Shown: one piece after another, positions 1-12,504 of the stretch
Position numbering within the stretch: position 1 is the stretch's first letter
Layout: each line of letters opens with the position of its first letter
Origin: Seiridium cupressi
Lineage: Eukaryota > Ascomycota > Sordariomycetes > Amphisphaeriales > Sporocadaceae
Assembly (NCBI GenBank): GCA_036674765.1
Contig: JARVKI010000054.1
Span: 124,001 to 188,000, forward strand
Length of the DNA stretch: 64,000 bases
Direction: 5' to 3'
The notes under the pieces: model-generated
What the model saw: the letters and a program-made list of their open reading frames with translations, nothing else
The model's database searches: none
Told to the model about the DNA's origin: nothing
Translations under genes and position numbers: made by a program

Positions 1-1542
1 TAATGATACAGAATTCAAGGAGGAGTCGTGCATATCAAGTGCCGTTCTGTCTCCAAGCCTGGTTTCACCTCAAAGCGATAGCGAGAGTGATTCCTCAGAT
101 GGCGAACCCAGGCTTTTTACAAGACAAGAGCAGAAGCGTTTCCTTCTCGAACGTTTGATGGACTACTTTTTTGAGCTGTTTTCTTCATGCGGCTCTCTAG
201 GTCTTGTTACCACCATTGCTTCAGGTGGGGCCGATGGCACCGGGAGAAACGTGAGTTTTAACAGCTCGTCTAATACACCAGGAATACAAGACAGCAGCGT
301 CCCAAACAATACTAGTGGATCTGGTGGAAAGCGGCCTTATGATGATGATGAAGAAGATGGCGGAGATGAGAAACGCCCTGCTAAACGTGTACGGGTGACG
401 GGTGGTAAAACCACGATGCATAGAAGACTGGCATGTCCATATTTCAAGAAAGATCCAGAGTGTTTCCAATTTGGTAGGTCTTGCTCAGGCCCCGGTTGGG
501 ATACCGTCCACCGAATCAAGTAAGTCAAGAAATTTATTATCTATACAAAGTATGGACAGCGCAGTGCCCATACTCGGTCTACATCAAGACCTATGTCTAA
601 CTCCCATTGCCAATACAGAGAACATCTTGACCGAAACCATGCCCTTCCACCTTGTTGCATTCGCTGTAACTCGATTTTCAAGTCAGAACGAGAGCGAGAT
701 GCGCATATGAGGTCACCAGAGCAGTGCGAGGTCAACGAGCCGCCTCCTCGTACACATGGCTTTAACGCATCTCAAAAGGCCCAGTTGAAAGGCCGACCCA
801 AAGGTTACAAACGAATGAGTGAGCCCCAAAAGTGGCGTCATATCTATATGATTCTATTCCCCGAAACGAAAGATACGGAAATTCCTAGCCCATGTAAGCC
901 TATACTCACTAATATTCACTTTGTCACTGCTAAGGCATTGCAGATTACGAGTTTAAAAGCCTTCGAGATCCTGGGCATCCTATCGACCCAATGGTTGAAT
1001 ATGAAGGCTTTTTGCGGCGTGAAATGCCCGATCGCGTTAGACATCGACTAGAGCTTCGGATCGAAGATGTTCTGAATCCGGTCGAGGAAACTCTCCGGGG
1101 TCAGATTGTTGAAATTGTTCGAGATGTTCAGCTGGAGCTGTTTCAATCGTTCAGGTCTTCTCTCGGACAAGTTCCTAGGCATAGTGAACGTGACGAAGAG
1201 GCTGTGGCCATGGATATGGACAGTCATACAGAACGATTTCAGCATACGGAAAATGAAGACTTTTACACCTTGGAGCCTATGCACAGACCAAATGGCGAAG
1301 CAGGATCAGATCAAGTGTATCCAAGAGAACACAATTGGGAAGAGCAGATACAGGCATATCGACCCGAGACGGTACTTGACACGTCTTTCATGGGGTTCGA
1401 TGGCGAGCTCTTTGACTTTGGCTCCCTGAACGTACCTGTGACCCAAGACTCCACCTATGGCACATTATCCATGACACAAACAGACGACAACAAAGATGAC
1501 TTAGGTTGGGATGATGCATTTCCGACTCAACGACAGTTCTGA
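1..1542 (+). CDS. C2H2-like zinc-finger protein, 5' end outside window
   Basis: The visible coding sequence joins 2..519, 619..893 and 944..1542 (463 residues). The frame is open to the window edge, so the true start lies upstream. The N-terminal part is acidic and Ser-rich and is followed by a basic stretch (KRPAKRVRV) that could be a nuclear localisation signal. Next comes the fungal motif LACPYFKKDPECF...GPGWDTVHRIKEHLDRNH, then CIRC...H, which together form an atypical C2H2-type zinc-binding region. The downstream part (DPGHPIDPMVEYEGFLRREMP) and an acidic C-terminus end at TGA 1542. Proteins with this signature are common, poorly characterised nuclear proteins in moulds. Both introns have GTAAG donors and NAG acceptors and phases that join exactly. 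The target and pathway cannot be read from the sequence. Confidence 0.8.
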
Positions 1543-3017
1543 ATAAAATGAATATCTGGTTCAATTCAAAACGATTACCAGAATCGTGCTGCAATATATA
1601 GACCCCTTCTACATCAACTTGATTGCTCATGAGCATCAAATCTAATCGAGGAGTACAAAAAGATATAATAGCTAATTGGGTGCATGCTTTAAGGAATAAT
1701 CTCAGGCCGCCCTTCTCAGTTCCCTTTGTCACGCAGGAGAGACTGCCGAGAAAGAACATCTTCGCTATCTTAGAGTATACGACTCTGCCAGAATCCCCGC
1801 CGTAAATCAATAGTTAGGTGTCTCCCTGTTCCGTCGTGACACACTTTACAATCGATTACCGTTTGCAGCCGCTGAACCAAAGGCTGAGCAACACATGCCA
1901 TCACTGATAGCTGTGGTAAAGCATTCATTGTAGGTTACTTCAAGCACCGTGAGAATCAGTGTCGAGTGATACATTAAATTAGCCCAAACGCCACCCGGCG
2001 AGCCTGCTGAATTATTCGAATCGTTATAGAAAACGACTCTGTAGACGAATATCTATGTCACAGAATAGAAGCAGTTAGATGAAATGCACCCAAGAGATGG
2101 TGTGCATATGGCGTGATATGATGCAATTGCTGAGGTGGAGCTGGTGGCTTTTGCATCTAAAAGCTGACGACCACATCGGTATCTCAGACCACGGCATTCA
2201 TTTTGCATGTATGTAGACATTACGTGAATTCCTGCGAGAGGAGTGAGGTTAAGTGCAGTTGTTATGGCTCGTTGTGCTGGTGTATTCGATGATAGGTTTG
2301 AATGCATGGCGTTTGGGAAACTTGGAGAAAGCCATAGCCCACTATAATCCTTCGCCCCTTGCTGAGAGGGACCCTTGGAATGATGCAGCATTATGTATGT
2401 CCTTTAGACCTGTCCAGCCGCGTAATCATCTATTGGGCTCTGTATGAGCTAATTGATAGAGACTAAAGTGGACCAGTGACCCAGCTGTCGCGTTCCGTGA
2501 GACATGTTTGGTTCGAATATTTTTGGAGAAGGCTAGTCTTGGGTATAGGGGCATCTGGCCAACGCCTCTAGGAACTAATGCCGACAGTGGCGAGCCATGG
2601 GCTTGGAGAGGCGATATGGGCTGCAGGATATTCGGGATGTGTCGTGTACGAAAGAAGATCACTACTATCGACAGGGACCTACGGGCTGAGCTCGGTGCGA
2701 TATATTAGCACATATATCTGGCTAAAGCATCAAAAGTCTCCTGACGACACTCGGTCTAGAACGCAGTAAGGCCGTGCTTTGAAATCCAGAGTGGGATACC
2801 ACAGCTAGAAGACCAGGGACACTGCAGGGAAATGCGAACTAGTCGAGTGACGTGATAGCTAGGAGTGATGGGAACATGGCCCCCCCACGGAGACTGACCT
2901 CGCATATGGGTTTTTTAGATATAATGTAGCTTCTCCAATTGTCTAAAACATGTCAGCATTGTAACATCCTGAATGTAAAGTGTGGTTTCGTTTACACTGC
3001 GCCGGTACCGAGACGCC
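1543..3017. other. Intergenic, no convincing gene
   Basis: Only short overlapping open frames on both strands occur here, without recognisable domains. This should hold the terminator of the C2H2-like gene and the promoter of the permease gene that starts at 3018. A run of eight C at about 2881-2888 is the only low-complexity feature I noticed. Confidence 0.5.
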
Positions 3018-5410
3018 ATGGGACGTGCCGAAGAAAACACCGGAACAGTTTCCGTTTCCAACAACTCTAGTCTGGACCCCGAATCCGGACTCAACGAATC
3101 TCAAGAGCAGCTCGTCAAGCCTGTCAGAACGTGGAAGGGCTATCTGTGGGACACATGGGACCTTCCAGCCGACCAGCGCAAGCTGCTCTTCAAAGTCGAC
3201 GCCTTTGTGCTTACGTTCGCGTCGATTGGTTATTTTCTGAAAAATCTGGACCAAACCAATGTCAACAATGCGTTCCTGAGTGGTATGGAGGAGGATCTCC
3301 AGATGTTTGGCAATGAGCTTGTGACTAGTATGTGGTCCCAGCTTCATTACACACAAAGAGCAAAGTCCCACCACTTCCCAATCATCATTTATTAACTATG
3401 TGTTCCATAGGCACGTCTATCTGGACTGTAGGCTATGTGATCGGTCAGATTCCATTCAACCTTCTGCTCACCCGCGTCTCGCCCCGATGGGTTATTCCCT
3501 CTCTAGAGTTAGGATGGGGTATCGCCACCATCTGCACAGCATCCGTGCAATCATATCAAGCTCTCTATGCCTTGCGGTTTCTCGTGGGCCTCTTCGAGTA
3601 TGTCAACCTTGTATAATGTTGCTTGATCTCTTCAGTGCCTCTGGCGTCGTTGTTACATGTCCGCTCACCCGAAGATAGATCCGGTTTTTATCCTGGCATT
3701 CATTACATGCTCGGCTCGTGGTATACCCCTCGGGAAATCGGAAAGCGGGCTATGATATTCTGGCTAGCTGGTTCCATCGGCTCATTATTCAGTGGCTTCC
3801 TGCAGGCGGCTGCATATACCAACTTGAGCGGAGTGCATGGTCATGCTGGATGTATGTGTTTCACTCCATTTGCGCTGCGAGAATCCGTAACATTTTCTTC
3901 TTGTTCTCCATCAGAATACCCAGAAGTTTTCATGAAGGATTAATGGCTTATTCGGTGCACTAGGGCGTTGGCTTTTTATCATAGACGGTATCATTACGTT
4001 GCCGCTTGCGGTCGCTGGCTACATCTTCTTCCCCAACCTGCCGCAGGGAGGAAAGAAAACGTGGTGGACGACCGAGGAAGAGCATGTTCTTTCCGTCAAG
4101 AGAATGCAAGCCATCGGACGCGCCGGGAAGCAGCCTTGGACCAGGGCCAAGATCCGCGGTATCTTGCTGAGTTGGTACACATATCTCCTGCGTGGGTTCT
4201 CTCTTCGCCAAGTGTGAAAAAGTTCATTTTAGCTAACAATCAGCGCAGCCTTGCTATACGTAGTTTGGAACAATGTAAGCAACTTCCAGAGTTATTTTAT
4301 GCCTCGGGAAGCCTATTTTTGGAGTTTATCGGTTCCTGGTTCAGGATTTCTGCTCTTAAAACATGGTTTTTAACTCCCGACAACTCATCAAGCATGTTAG
4401 AAGAAGCAGAGACTGACTCCAGGCGTTTCAGGGTGGACCACAGGCTGCCATGGGCTACTGGCTCAAAAGCTTCAATGCGAAGCCCGCCCCTGTTCCGGGA
4501 GACTCATATACCGTATCTGAGATCAATTCCTGTAAGTTGAATTTAGAAGCTGCTTTCCTTGCCAACATCACCAGACTTTCGCTAATAACATCATCTAGTA
4601 CCCAATGTTACGATTGGCATTTTCATTGGCATGGCACTTATTTGGGGTTGGCTATCTGATGGGCCCTGTCGCGGCGCTCGATGGCCTTTCATTCAAACCG
4701 GCGCGGTCATCACGGTGAGTACAAATTGCTCGATCCGTTCCGATTAGTGGCGAGTTGGATACTGATTCGTATTACCCCACAGCTTATCTTCAGTGTCATA
4801 TTACTGAAGATGCCTCTCTATGACAATATACACGGTCGTACAGTCGTCTACTGGCTTAGTAACCTCGGTGTAAGTCGGCTTTCTTGGTATGATCTGGCTC
4901 TCACGCTTATTCGATCCATAGTTTGGAGCCGGTCCCCTCATCCTCAGCTGGATCAATGAGATATGCTCGGACGACACGGAAAAGAGAGCGTTGCTCGTTG
5001 CCGCGGGCAATGACTTGGCGTATGTCGTGCAGGCTATTGTAAGTCTTCCGCTTGCGCACTGGATGACATTGGAACTGACCAATGAACTTTTAGGCTCCTA
5101 ATTTCGTTTGGAAGACCACCGATTTTCCTGCAGCTAGGAAAGGATATACTTGGTCAATCGTCCTCCAAATTCTGCTGAGTAAGCCATATCCGACTACCCT
5201 GAGGAATCCAGCGTACTGACATTATTTCTAGTTGTTGTTACCGCTACCATTCAACTGCTTCTTTGGCGCGACAAGAAGAGAGCGGCCCGGGCTGCAGCCA
5301 ACCCTTTGTCGGTATCTCCAGTGGAGTTTACTCCCGAGGAAAGGGATGCCAGTGAGAAAACGGGTGGAATAGACGATACCAAAACGACAAGCCTGTCCGT
5401 ACACCGGTAA
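3018..5410 (+). CDS. MFS permease, allantoate/pantothenate (anion:cation symporter) type
   Basis: Eleven exons give a 535-residue product: 3018..3327, 3411..3597, 3679..3851, 3964..4191, 4249..4274, 4432..4531, 4599..4714, 4783..4869, 4922..5038, 5094..5178, 5232..5410. The summed length is a multiple of three and each join keeps phase. The sequence follows the Dal5/Liz1/Seo1-like family: YLWDTWDLP before TM1, KNLDQTNVNNAFLSGM after TM1, GYVIGQIPFNLLLTR, SGFYPGIHYMLGSWYTPREIGKRA, GWRWLFIIDGIITLPLA, and a C-terminal half with MGYWLKSFN, IGIFIGMALIWGWLSDG and FGAGPLILSWINE. Such proteins import organic anions or vitamins across the plasma membrane by proton symport; the substrate is not predictable here. 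The intron 4275..4431 (157 bases) is the longest and the least certain. The 3' end faces the Rrp14 gene. Confidence 0.9.
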
Positions 5411-6910
5411 TATACAGCATCAACCAAGTTTTTTTTTTTCAGTAAGCGAAGAATTAGGAGCACACGGGCAACATTCAACTGTATTGAGCTATGGGGTATC
5501 GTGACTGGCTAGTCACGATCAAGGAATGTGGTCCGATAGTCGTTCTACGAATGAGTCCCACCAATGTTATAAACGATACTCATAATCATCACCCTCATTT
5601 GATTTGGAACCGGATTGGCAGTCAAGAGATTTCTAATCCATGAGTTATCTCCAGTCACATCGCACTTGTTTTCCGCAACGAGACCATGGGCCCGCTGTCC
5701 TTAGACGCTTCCCTACACCCGAACTCCTTGAAAACCCAAGAACCTGCATTGTTTGGCTGGAAATATGGCTTCTTCTCTCCACTCCTCTTGTGGAAGGAAG
5801 GGATATTTACCAAAATTAGCCGAAACTCAAATTTCTGGGAACGATGTAGAAATGGTCACGATATAATCAAATTGGCAGCCATGAAAATAGATAATTCAGC
5901 ACCCAGCACGCAACTGCAATATTATCAGAAACAAGACCCGGCCTGAAGACTAGCCCATGGTATTGAGCAGACTCGCCAGACCAGTACCGTTATTGTTAAA
6001 ACATACTGAACATGAGGCTCTTGAATCCCAGCACCACACCTTAGGCTCACACAAGAGCTATATGGGAGTCGCGGCCTATGTTGGTTGATATTTCCGTTGA
6101 TTGCAGTCTCTTCGTAATCCATCGATATGCTCAAACTCCCTCAATAGGAATATAACTGGTGCTTTGATTGTCTCTTGATTGTCTCATTGGCGGGTGCTGA
6201 CGCTCTGCAGAGTGCTGTGGTCTTCATCTGAGATAAGTTCAGGTAAGCAACGTTTACGGATTATATTGGCCCAGAGGTGAAGACCTGACGTCATGTGATA
6301 ACTAGGCAGTGTATAAAGATCTGAGCCTCAAGACTGTTACGCTTTTGCTGTCAGCGCGGCTCAAATCTGGCTTACTCCCCTGGCCACTCGACACTAATCT
6401 AACTATAACAAATTTCAATATCTGTATAATACTAAGAACTATATGGAACCCGAAACTCCTGATGGTATCAAGTAAGTATAGAGACGTATACGGGTAAGTT
6501 CATCCATAATCATCACCAAAAGCCAACGGAGAGACCAACGCGTGACAGAATGCGCAATCGTTTTCTTTCAAGCCACGACTCGTTTGTTAGCGGCAATGAT
6601 GTAACTCTCGAGGACCGCACAGTGTGGAACGAAGTCGACTTGGAGTTAAAGAAACAGTATGCCTCCCCATCGCGACCCGAGAACGTTGATCGTAAGGATG
6701 CAAAGAGCATCAGCCCATCTTTCTAACGAAACAGTTCGGTATCATGAATGTGTAGCAGTCATTTGAACAATGGAGTGTAAATTGCATATCCATTACGCCC
6801 GCTGAGAAAATGACCAAATATGGACTGGTACAGTCAAATGTCTGTGCAACATGCCGAACATATCCGCGCATGACTTTGCCAAAGAATCTTCCTCTCGAGA
6901 TAGCTCGATT
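5411..6910. other. Intergenic between convergent genes, nothing recognised
   Basis: Both flanking genes end here, so terminators are expected. A short T-run follows the permease stop at about 5431. A direct repeat (GATTGTCTCTT followed by GATTGTCTCAT) lies near 6167-6188. The small open frames have no family signature. Confidence 0.5.
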
Positions 6911-8686
6911 TTACTTCCTCTTTCCTCCAACACTAAATGAGCCTTCAAAGCCAGCGCGGCCCTTCTTTTTGGCTCCTCCCTTTGCTCCACCCTTCTTCTT
7001 CCCTGCCTTGCCCATCATCTTCTGGTCTTTCCGTGCCTTGATGTTGTCCTCACGCTTCTGTTGACGTTGCTTGATAGATTTTTGTACACCCTCGGCCCTC
7101 TCCCTCCAGGCCTTCTCACTCTTGCTCTTCTGTACCTCCTTGCGTTTCAAAGCCTTTTTGAGAAGCTTCTCGTCGTCCCTGATACGTTCACCTTCAGCCC
7201 GCTTCCTGGCGGTCAGCCACATCTCCTTGTCCTCAACATCTTTGCGCTTTTCCTCGTCTAACTTTTCTAGACGCTTCTTCTCGTTCTGGAACTTTAAAAG
7301 AGCTGTCTTGGGGTCGGATGGGCCCTTTTTGGGGCCTGCGTTAAGGACATGTGAGAGGTCGTTGGACAGTTGAGCACCGTCACCGAAAGCTACTCTTCCA
7401 AACGTGAAATTCGTGTCCGCCAGATCAACAGCCGGACTAAGGATGCTGCCTGGGGAGTTACGTGCCGATGCTAGTGCTTCCTCGCGCTTACGGTTTTCCT
7501 CTTCCATAGCTTTTCTCCTGACCTCCTTCTTGTGGGCTTTGCGCTCAGCTTGCTTCTGTCTCCTTGACTCGATCAGTTCTTGGCGAGTACGGATAGGCTT
7601 TCCGTCAGGCCCGTCAGCCTTGCGGGCTTCGCGGAGTGCTTGGATCTTGGCGGCCAGACGTTCGCGGAGAGCTGTTGTGTCGCTTGGTATCTTGATGTGT
7701 TTAGGCTTCTCGGATGGGGGTACGGTAGATGAGGTAGAAGTTGTGGTGCTTGCTGCCTGGCCTATGGAGTCGGCGGGAGTGCCGTTTGTGTCAAATACTG
7801 GGGACTCGGGCTCGGAGGGAGATGCCGAGGCCGAATCTGGCTTGTCTTCAGAGTCCTCTTGGTCAGCCATGTCAAGATCTGGGCCGTCGGACAGATCCTC
7901 AGCGTCGTTTTCGCTCTCTTCCTCCATGTCCTGAGGGGCATCTGTCGGTGTATGTTGAGTAGGGTGGCTCGACTTGCTAGACTCGGGGACTGACTCGCGG
8001 GGGGCCAACTTGATCTTGTTGACGCCGGACTTGACGTTCCTCTTCTCGTAGGCCGCCTCTTCCTCCCTCAGAGCTTGTCTCTCAGCCTTGCGCTCCTTTC
8101 TGGCCGCTCTCTTCTCGGCTTTCCGGCGTTCCTGCTCAGTCATCTCCGGCTCGAGATCCCCGACCGTCTTCTGCTTCTTCTTCTTTAAGCCTTGTGCGGG
8201 TTTCTCTGCCTCGATGCCGTCCACGTCCGACCACGCATCGTCAGAGTCCTCAAGTCCTTGGTCTCGCTTGCGCTTCTTCTGTGCTTGCTCCTCCATGACC
8301 TCCTTGACACTGCGGTTCAATTTGCTATCGGGATCAAGCTTATTCCGTCTCGCCTCGGCAGCTTGGGCCTTAGTCTGCTTCTTCTTTTTCCATTGGTCCT
8401 GCGGGTTGGATGTCAGGACTGGCACTCATTCGGGTGTATCTCGCCGTGAAGGCACAGCGCAGCGACTCTAGCGTAGGCATGGAGCAAGGCCGTAGGTGTT
8501 GCTAGGGAGAGAAACGTACGTTGCTATCGTCACCATAGTACATCTTGGCAGGGATCAAGGACAGGAGTCCGTCAAAGGCTTTCGCATGATCGCGAAGGCG
8601 ATCCTATCATCAACCATAGTCAGCTCAGCTTGGCCAATGGTGGGGTCATGGGGATTGGCACGAACCTGCAATGAAGACTCGGCCAT
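6911..8686 (-). CDS. RRP14: Ribosome biogenesis protein Rrp14 (SURF6 family)
   Basis: The complement of exons 8666..8686, 8520..8603 and 6911..8398 gives 530 residues. The ATG at 8686 begins MAESSLQ, joined to DRLRDHAKAFDGLLSLIPAKMYY, the conserved N-terminal Rrp14 motif, and then DQWKKKKQTKAQAAEARR. The uninterrupted downstream frame has an ATG at 8425, but it lies inside intron 2 (8399..8519), so it is not the start. The middle is acidic and Ser-rich (about residues 170-250). The C-terminal SURF6 region is Lys/Arg-rich with EKAWRERAEGVQKSIKQRQ and a GKKKGGAKGGAKKKGRAGFEGSFSVGG tail. Rrp14/SURF6 is a nucleolar protein of pre-rRNA processing and 60S/40S assembly. The basic low complexity fits RNA binding. 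Confidence 0.93.
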
Positions 8687-11124
8687 TTCGATGGAACTCA
8701 GCTCGGGACGGGGAGCTGTGTACGGTAGCCTCTGGTGTTGATACTATGCAGGCTTGGAAGAAGAAATGCTCAGCGTCGGTTTCGTCTTCGCAGGCAAAGT
8801 CGGCGTTGATTGGCAACGGTCCGTCGATGGGTTTTCTCTCCACGTTTGAAATTTTTTGGGTGCGGAACTGGACGCCTGCGAAATCTTGGCACTTTTTTGC
8901 CATGGCCCGTGCGCTGGCCCATAGCGGAAGCGGTGAGCCCCGCGTCCTCAGTTGCATTTCAGTGACCATTGTGAGCGAGCAACAATCGCTTTTCTTAAGC
9001 AAGGATCAGTTGCAATCCTTACCAGGTTTACACTTGTGGATCCTACATTGTACTCCATAAATTCGAAATGTATGTGCAGGTCAATTCAAGTCAACTCGTC
9101 AACTCAACTGTGATCAAAACTCCTCGATTCATGCTGCAGTGTTCTCAAAAAGTTGATTTACAGATGCGTAAACTCGCATTTCTATGTGCTTGTCCGAGCT
9201 TTACTGAGTACATGGCCACCAGTGCACATCTGTAGACAACCTCCATAGCCATGAAGTGATTCAATGTGCCCTTTCATCATACAATTTCAGACTATTCTGT
9301 GTATTATCTCCATGGAGGCTTCCCCTTGCCACACAAGAAGAATATTCCTCTATTGAAAAGTTACTCACCAGCGTCTTGCCTAATGATATCGCAAAGCTCC
9401 AGTCCGCACTGGAGAACAGGACTCACCGACCATCTCTCGTGCTGCATCACCACGAGCATAAAGGCGATAAAGTCGTATGGTTTGTCGATAACTTCATGAC
9501 TAAAGCTCACGATGGGACTAAGGGATGGGAGATGGACCTTATCGCTGGTGATACCGAGTGGCAAGGAACGGGAATCAGCAAGGGTCTTATCTAAGAAAGT
9601 CTTGAAGAGGCCCGGCGTCCTGGAGCTGGCGTAGCTAGTGCTCTCGTATAACTTAATAAGGTGATGTGTTAGCGAGTGTTTTCATATGCTGGTTTTGAAG
9701 GGAGGTCACTAGTTCTTGGTCTATTCGTTTGCTCAGAATGCGAGGATGGTGCAGGAGAGGACTTGCCACGCGGCACGCATCCGGTAGCTGTAGAAACTTG
9801 TCTCTATCAAGGTTATTGAATCGAGGGCTTGCGTGGCAAGACAACTGCTGACGTGTTGAGTAACGGTAGGCTCTATATTCATGATGAGGCCACGGCTAGC
9901 TTCAAAGCAGATATAGTAAGAGGGCTTCTTCCACTCCCGGATACATACAAAGAAAACTCTCAAGCAAGATGCGAAAGACAAGACTGCAACAGATCAAACC
10001 GCCCCAGGCACAGGCCCCTCCCAGCAAGGAAATGTCACAGAAAGAATGGGAGGCTCTACGAACCCTGGCACAGACCTCTCCCAGCAGGTCCTCCTCGTTT
10101 CGATTTACTGAATATTCATATGCGACTCACTCCTTGCCGCTAAGCCGTCAAGACACCATCGAGGAATCGCAGAGTCTGGAAGTTTATCTACGAAATGACT
10201 ACCTTAAAAAATCGAGCAGTGTGTGTCGATCTGACGAAGTATTTCTACCATTCTCGTGGCTCAAATCTTTCATGTCCATGAACTTCTAGCTCATATATTA
10301 ACTGGTCTATCACCGTCATAATCGCCATATCAATTTCCATCGCCGATCTTCCTTGAGGGTAAGATCTGGGGAAACCGACACAGATACCTGAAACTACATT
10401 ACACTGCGGCGACGACTGAAGTCCACGACGGGCCTCTGCACCGATTCACTTCGATCCCTCCTCAAATTCACCTTGTTACACAAACAAATCGGCAAAGCTG
10501 ACGTCCACCAAGCAGCCGATTTATCCGGCGATATTGAGGTTTCTCACCGCATAATAGGTGAAGAGGCAATTTTGTCCTCTGGTCAATAAAGCCCAACATC
10601 GTCTGTCGTAGTACGAAACTTACCACTGATCGATCAGTGTCATATCCCCTCCCAGAATTGGAAAAAGACCTTTCAGGCAGCGTGGTCAAGTCATGGCTTG
10701 CGTGGATTCGTCGGGAAAATCCGTCAAAGGGATTTGACTGATAGTCCATGATATCCTCCTTTTCATCATTACAACTTATGAACTTTACCGCGGTGGGCTC
10801 ACGGTCTGCAAGGTGATGTTATAGTCTCACAGAGGCGGGTGATCTTGGGAAGTGCCATGATAAGAGATCATCGCATCCACGGCAGTGTCGATAGCGAATG
10901 GGGATGCGCCATGTGTATATCCTGAGCAGAAGATTCGGTGCCAGTCATACCACCCACACCAGGATAGGGAAGTGTTGTGTGTGTATAGCAATACATATAT
11001 ACTGCGTTATATTTATCTGTTCTAGTATATACTAATTCTGAGTTCCCACTTGGCACGTCTTTGATAAGACAAGTGAAGCTCAAGAATCTTGACAAAATAT
11101 CTCATTACAAATCCGCCCACCTCT
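8687..11124. other. Intergenic, only doubtful small ORFs
   Basis: This 2.4 kb includes the upstream region of Rrp14. An open frame at 9256..9594 (+) has protein-like composition (LPNDIAKLQSALENRTHRPSLVL) but opens with GTG and has no early ATG, so at best it is a fragment or an internal exon. Another, at 9969..10289, is listed separately. I recognise nothing else. Confidence 0.45.
9969..10289 (+). CDS. Doubtful small ORF, 106 residues
   Basis: An ATG-initiated frame encodes a basic, Ser-rich peptide with two related segments, QAPPSKEMSQKEW and AQTSPSRSSSF. The matching DNA is partly duplicated (CAGGCACAGGCCCCTCCCAGCA and GGCACAGACCTCTCCCAGCA, about 60 bases apart). No signal peptide, membrane segment or known domain is visible. 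Chance is a good alternative explanation. Confidence 0.2.
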   Translation: MRKTRLQQIKPPQAQAPPSKEMSQKEWEALRTLAQTSPSRSSSFRFTEYSYATHSLPLSRQDTIEESQSLEVYLRNDYLKKSSSVCRSDEVFLPFSWLKSFMSMNF

Positions 11125-11448
11125 TCAGATATCGGTATTCCACTCAGGACGCTGCTTCGGCTGTTTCTTTTTTACCATCTTCTTCGCTGCCTTCTTGCCT
11201 TTCGTTTCATCGGCCTTCAAGTTCACACCGTACTGCTTGAACCACGCCTTGCCAATGGCCGAGTTCTCGAAGGAGTTTTCATTTTTCTCACACTCATCGC
11301 ACCGGAAAGTCATGTAAGGATGGGGCTGCCGATAAACATCCTCGGGCATACTGGTATTACACCCACACTTCTGTTCTTTCTCTACCGCCCACTCATCCGT
11401 GGGACCGCAGCCTGTACAGTATTTCAACAGGTGGATACGCTTGCACAT
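11125..11448 (-). CDS. Small Cys/Lys-rich hypothetical protein, 107 residues
   Basis: A single-exon frame runs from ATG 11448 to TAA 11125. The N-terminal half is Cys-rich (CKRIHLLKYCTGCG, QKCGCN, MTFRCDECEKNE), with paired cysteines spaced like a small zinc-binding or disulfide-bonded module. The last third is strongly basic (KGKKAAKKMVKKKQPKQRPEW). No signal peptide is seen, so a nuclear or cytosolic zinc-binding peptide is more likely than a secreted effector. The regular Cys spacing and a proper ATG argue for a real gene. I do not recognise the family. Confidence 0.55.
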   Translation of the reverse strand: MCKRIHLLKYCTGCGPTDEWAVEKEQKCGCNTSMPEDVYRQPHPYMTFRCDECEKNENSFENSAIGKAWFKQYGVNLKADETKGKKAAKKMVKKKQPKQRPEWNTDI

Positions 11449-12504
11449 TGTTTATAGATTCGAATGTGAGTGGAACGTCGGAAGTTTAGGAAGGCTACTG
11501 CAACGTGTTGGTTTGAGATTCGATAGTCTCGTCGTTTCTCCGATACAGATACGCACGCAAACGATAGAAATCATATATGTGCGAGGTATGAATGGATCAA
11601 AGAGTCATTGTCCATAGTTGGAAGTCTCATGTTTGACCCGGCACCTTTGTTCAACTCGGCTTTTTGTTGGAATATCGCTGTAGGTGCCCCCAAGTTCTTT
11701 GTTCCTCCGTCTCATCACTTCGCTATTGATTTGCTTACAGACAATCTATCTAGATGCCGCCCCTCTTTGTGTTGGTTGTGCGGTTTCAATCTCACTTGTT
11801 TCTTCTTCCGTGGCGTTTAATCTGTTTCCAACTGATCTTCTATCTACAATAAGCTCTGTGAGGAGTAGCCATAAGTCCGGCTGCCTGTTTGGCTGTAAGT
11901 CAGGTCTACTATCATCTTGGACATACTGACTTGAATATGCTTCTAGCTACCGTAGTCGATTCCTCTTGCAACAGGAAATGAGTCACTGCGTAGATAGCGA
12001 TCCTCACGCTCTGGCGCAAACTCTGGCGGGAAATTATATCTGTGCGCATCGAAATAGAGCCAAGCGTTCCAATGAGGATTGTCTCTAGATGCAAGGATAA
12101 AGAAGAAAATTCGTTATCGTGGTGGTTAGGCACGAAAAGCATCCACCTCTTCTCCACTCATTTGACTCGGTGACCCGCATAGAATCAGTCCACCTTAGCA
12201 TAGGATGAGTGTGGTGGGCACCTTACCTGTACAATTACGACATTGGGTGGCAATGGCCATATCTTTTCGTCGACCATGGGCCTGATTCTGTATATAGATA
12301 GAGGCGGTGAGGTCGCTCGGGACCAACTTAAAGTTTGTAGTCATATTTGCACCCAGCTCTATGCTTATGCTCCCTTACATGTCCAGTTTGACCATATCGA
12401 ACTTTAAATCGCCAAAGGCTGTATGTGGATCCTAGCATCAAGTGTAAACGGCGGCACTACTTGAACTCAGCCCGAAGCCGGAATAAATCGCACAAGGTTC
12501 CACG
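11449..12504. other. Intergenic, divergent promoter region
   Basis: This lies between the start of the small Cys-rich gene (-) and the start of the DHA2 transporter (+), so it should carry both promoters. The short open frames have no family resemblance. I could not assign specific operator sites. Confidence 0.45.

Noticed and set aside
4275..4431. Coding read-through (NVSNFQSYFMPREAYFW) in the permease
   Set aside because: The frame ends in TAA and no later donor restores phase. The conserved WNN-GG-QAAMGYWLK join supports a single long intron.
7404..7934. 176-residue plus-strand frame over Rrp14
   Set aside because: It is an antisense shadow of the basic/acidic low-complexity coding region.
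8399..8425. ATG at 8425 as the start of Rrp14
   Set aside because: It lies in an intron. The conserved N-terminal motif is encoded by upstream exons starting at 8686.
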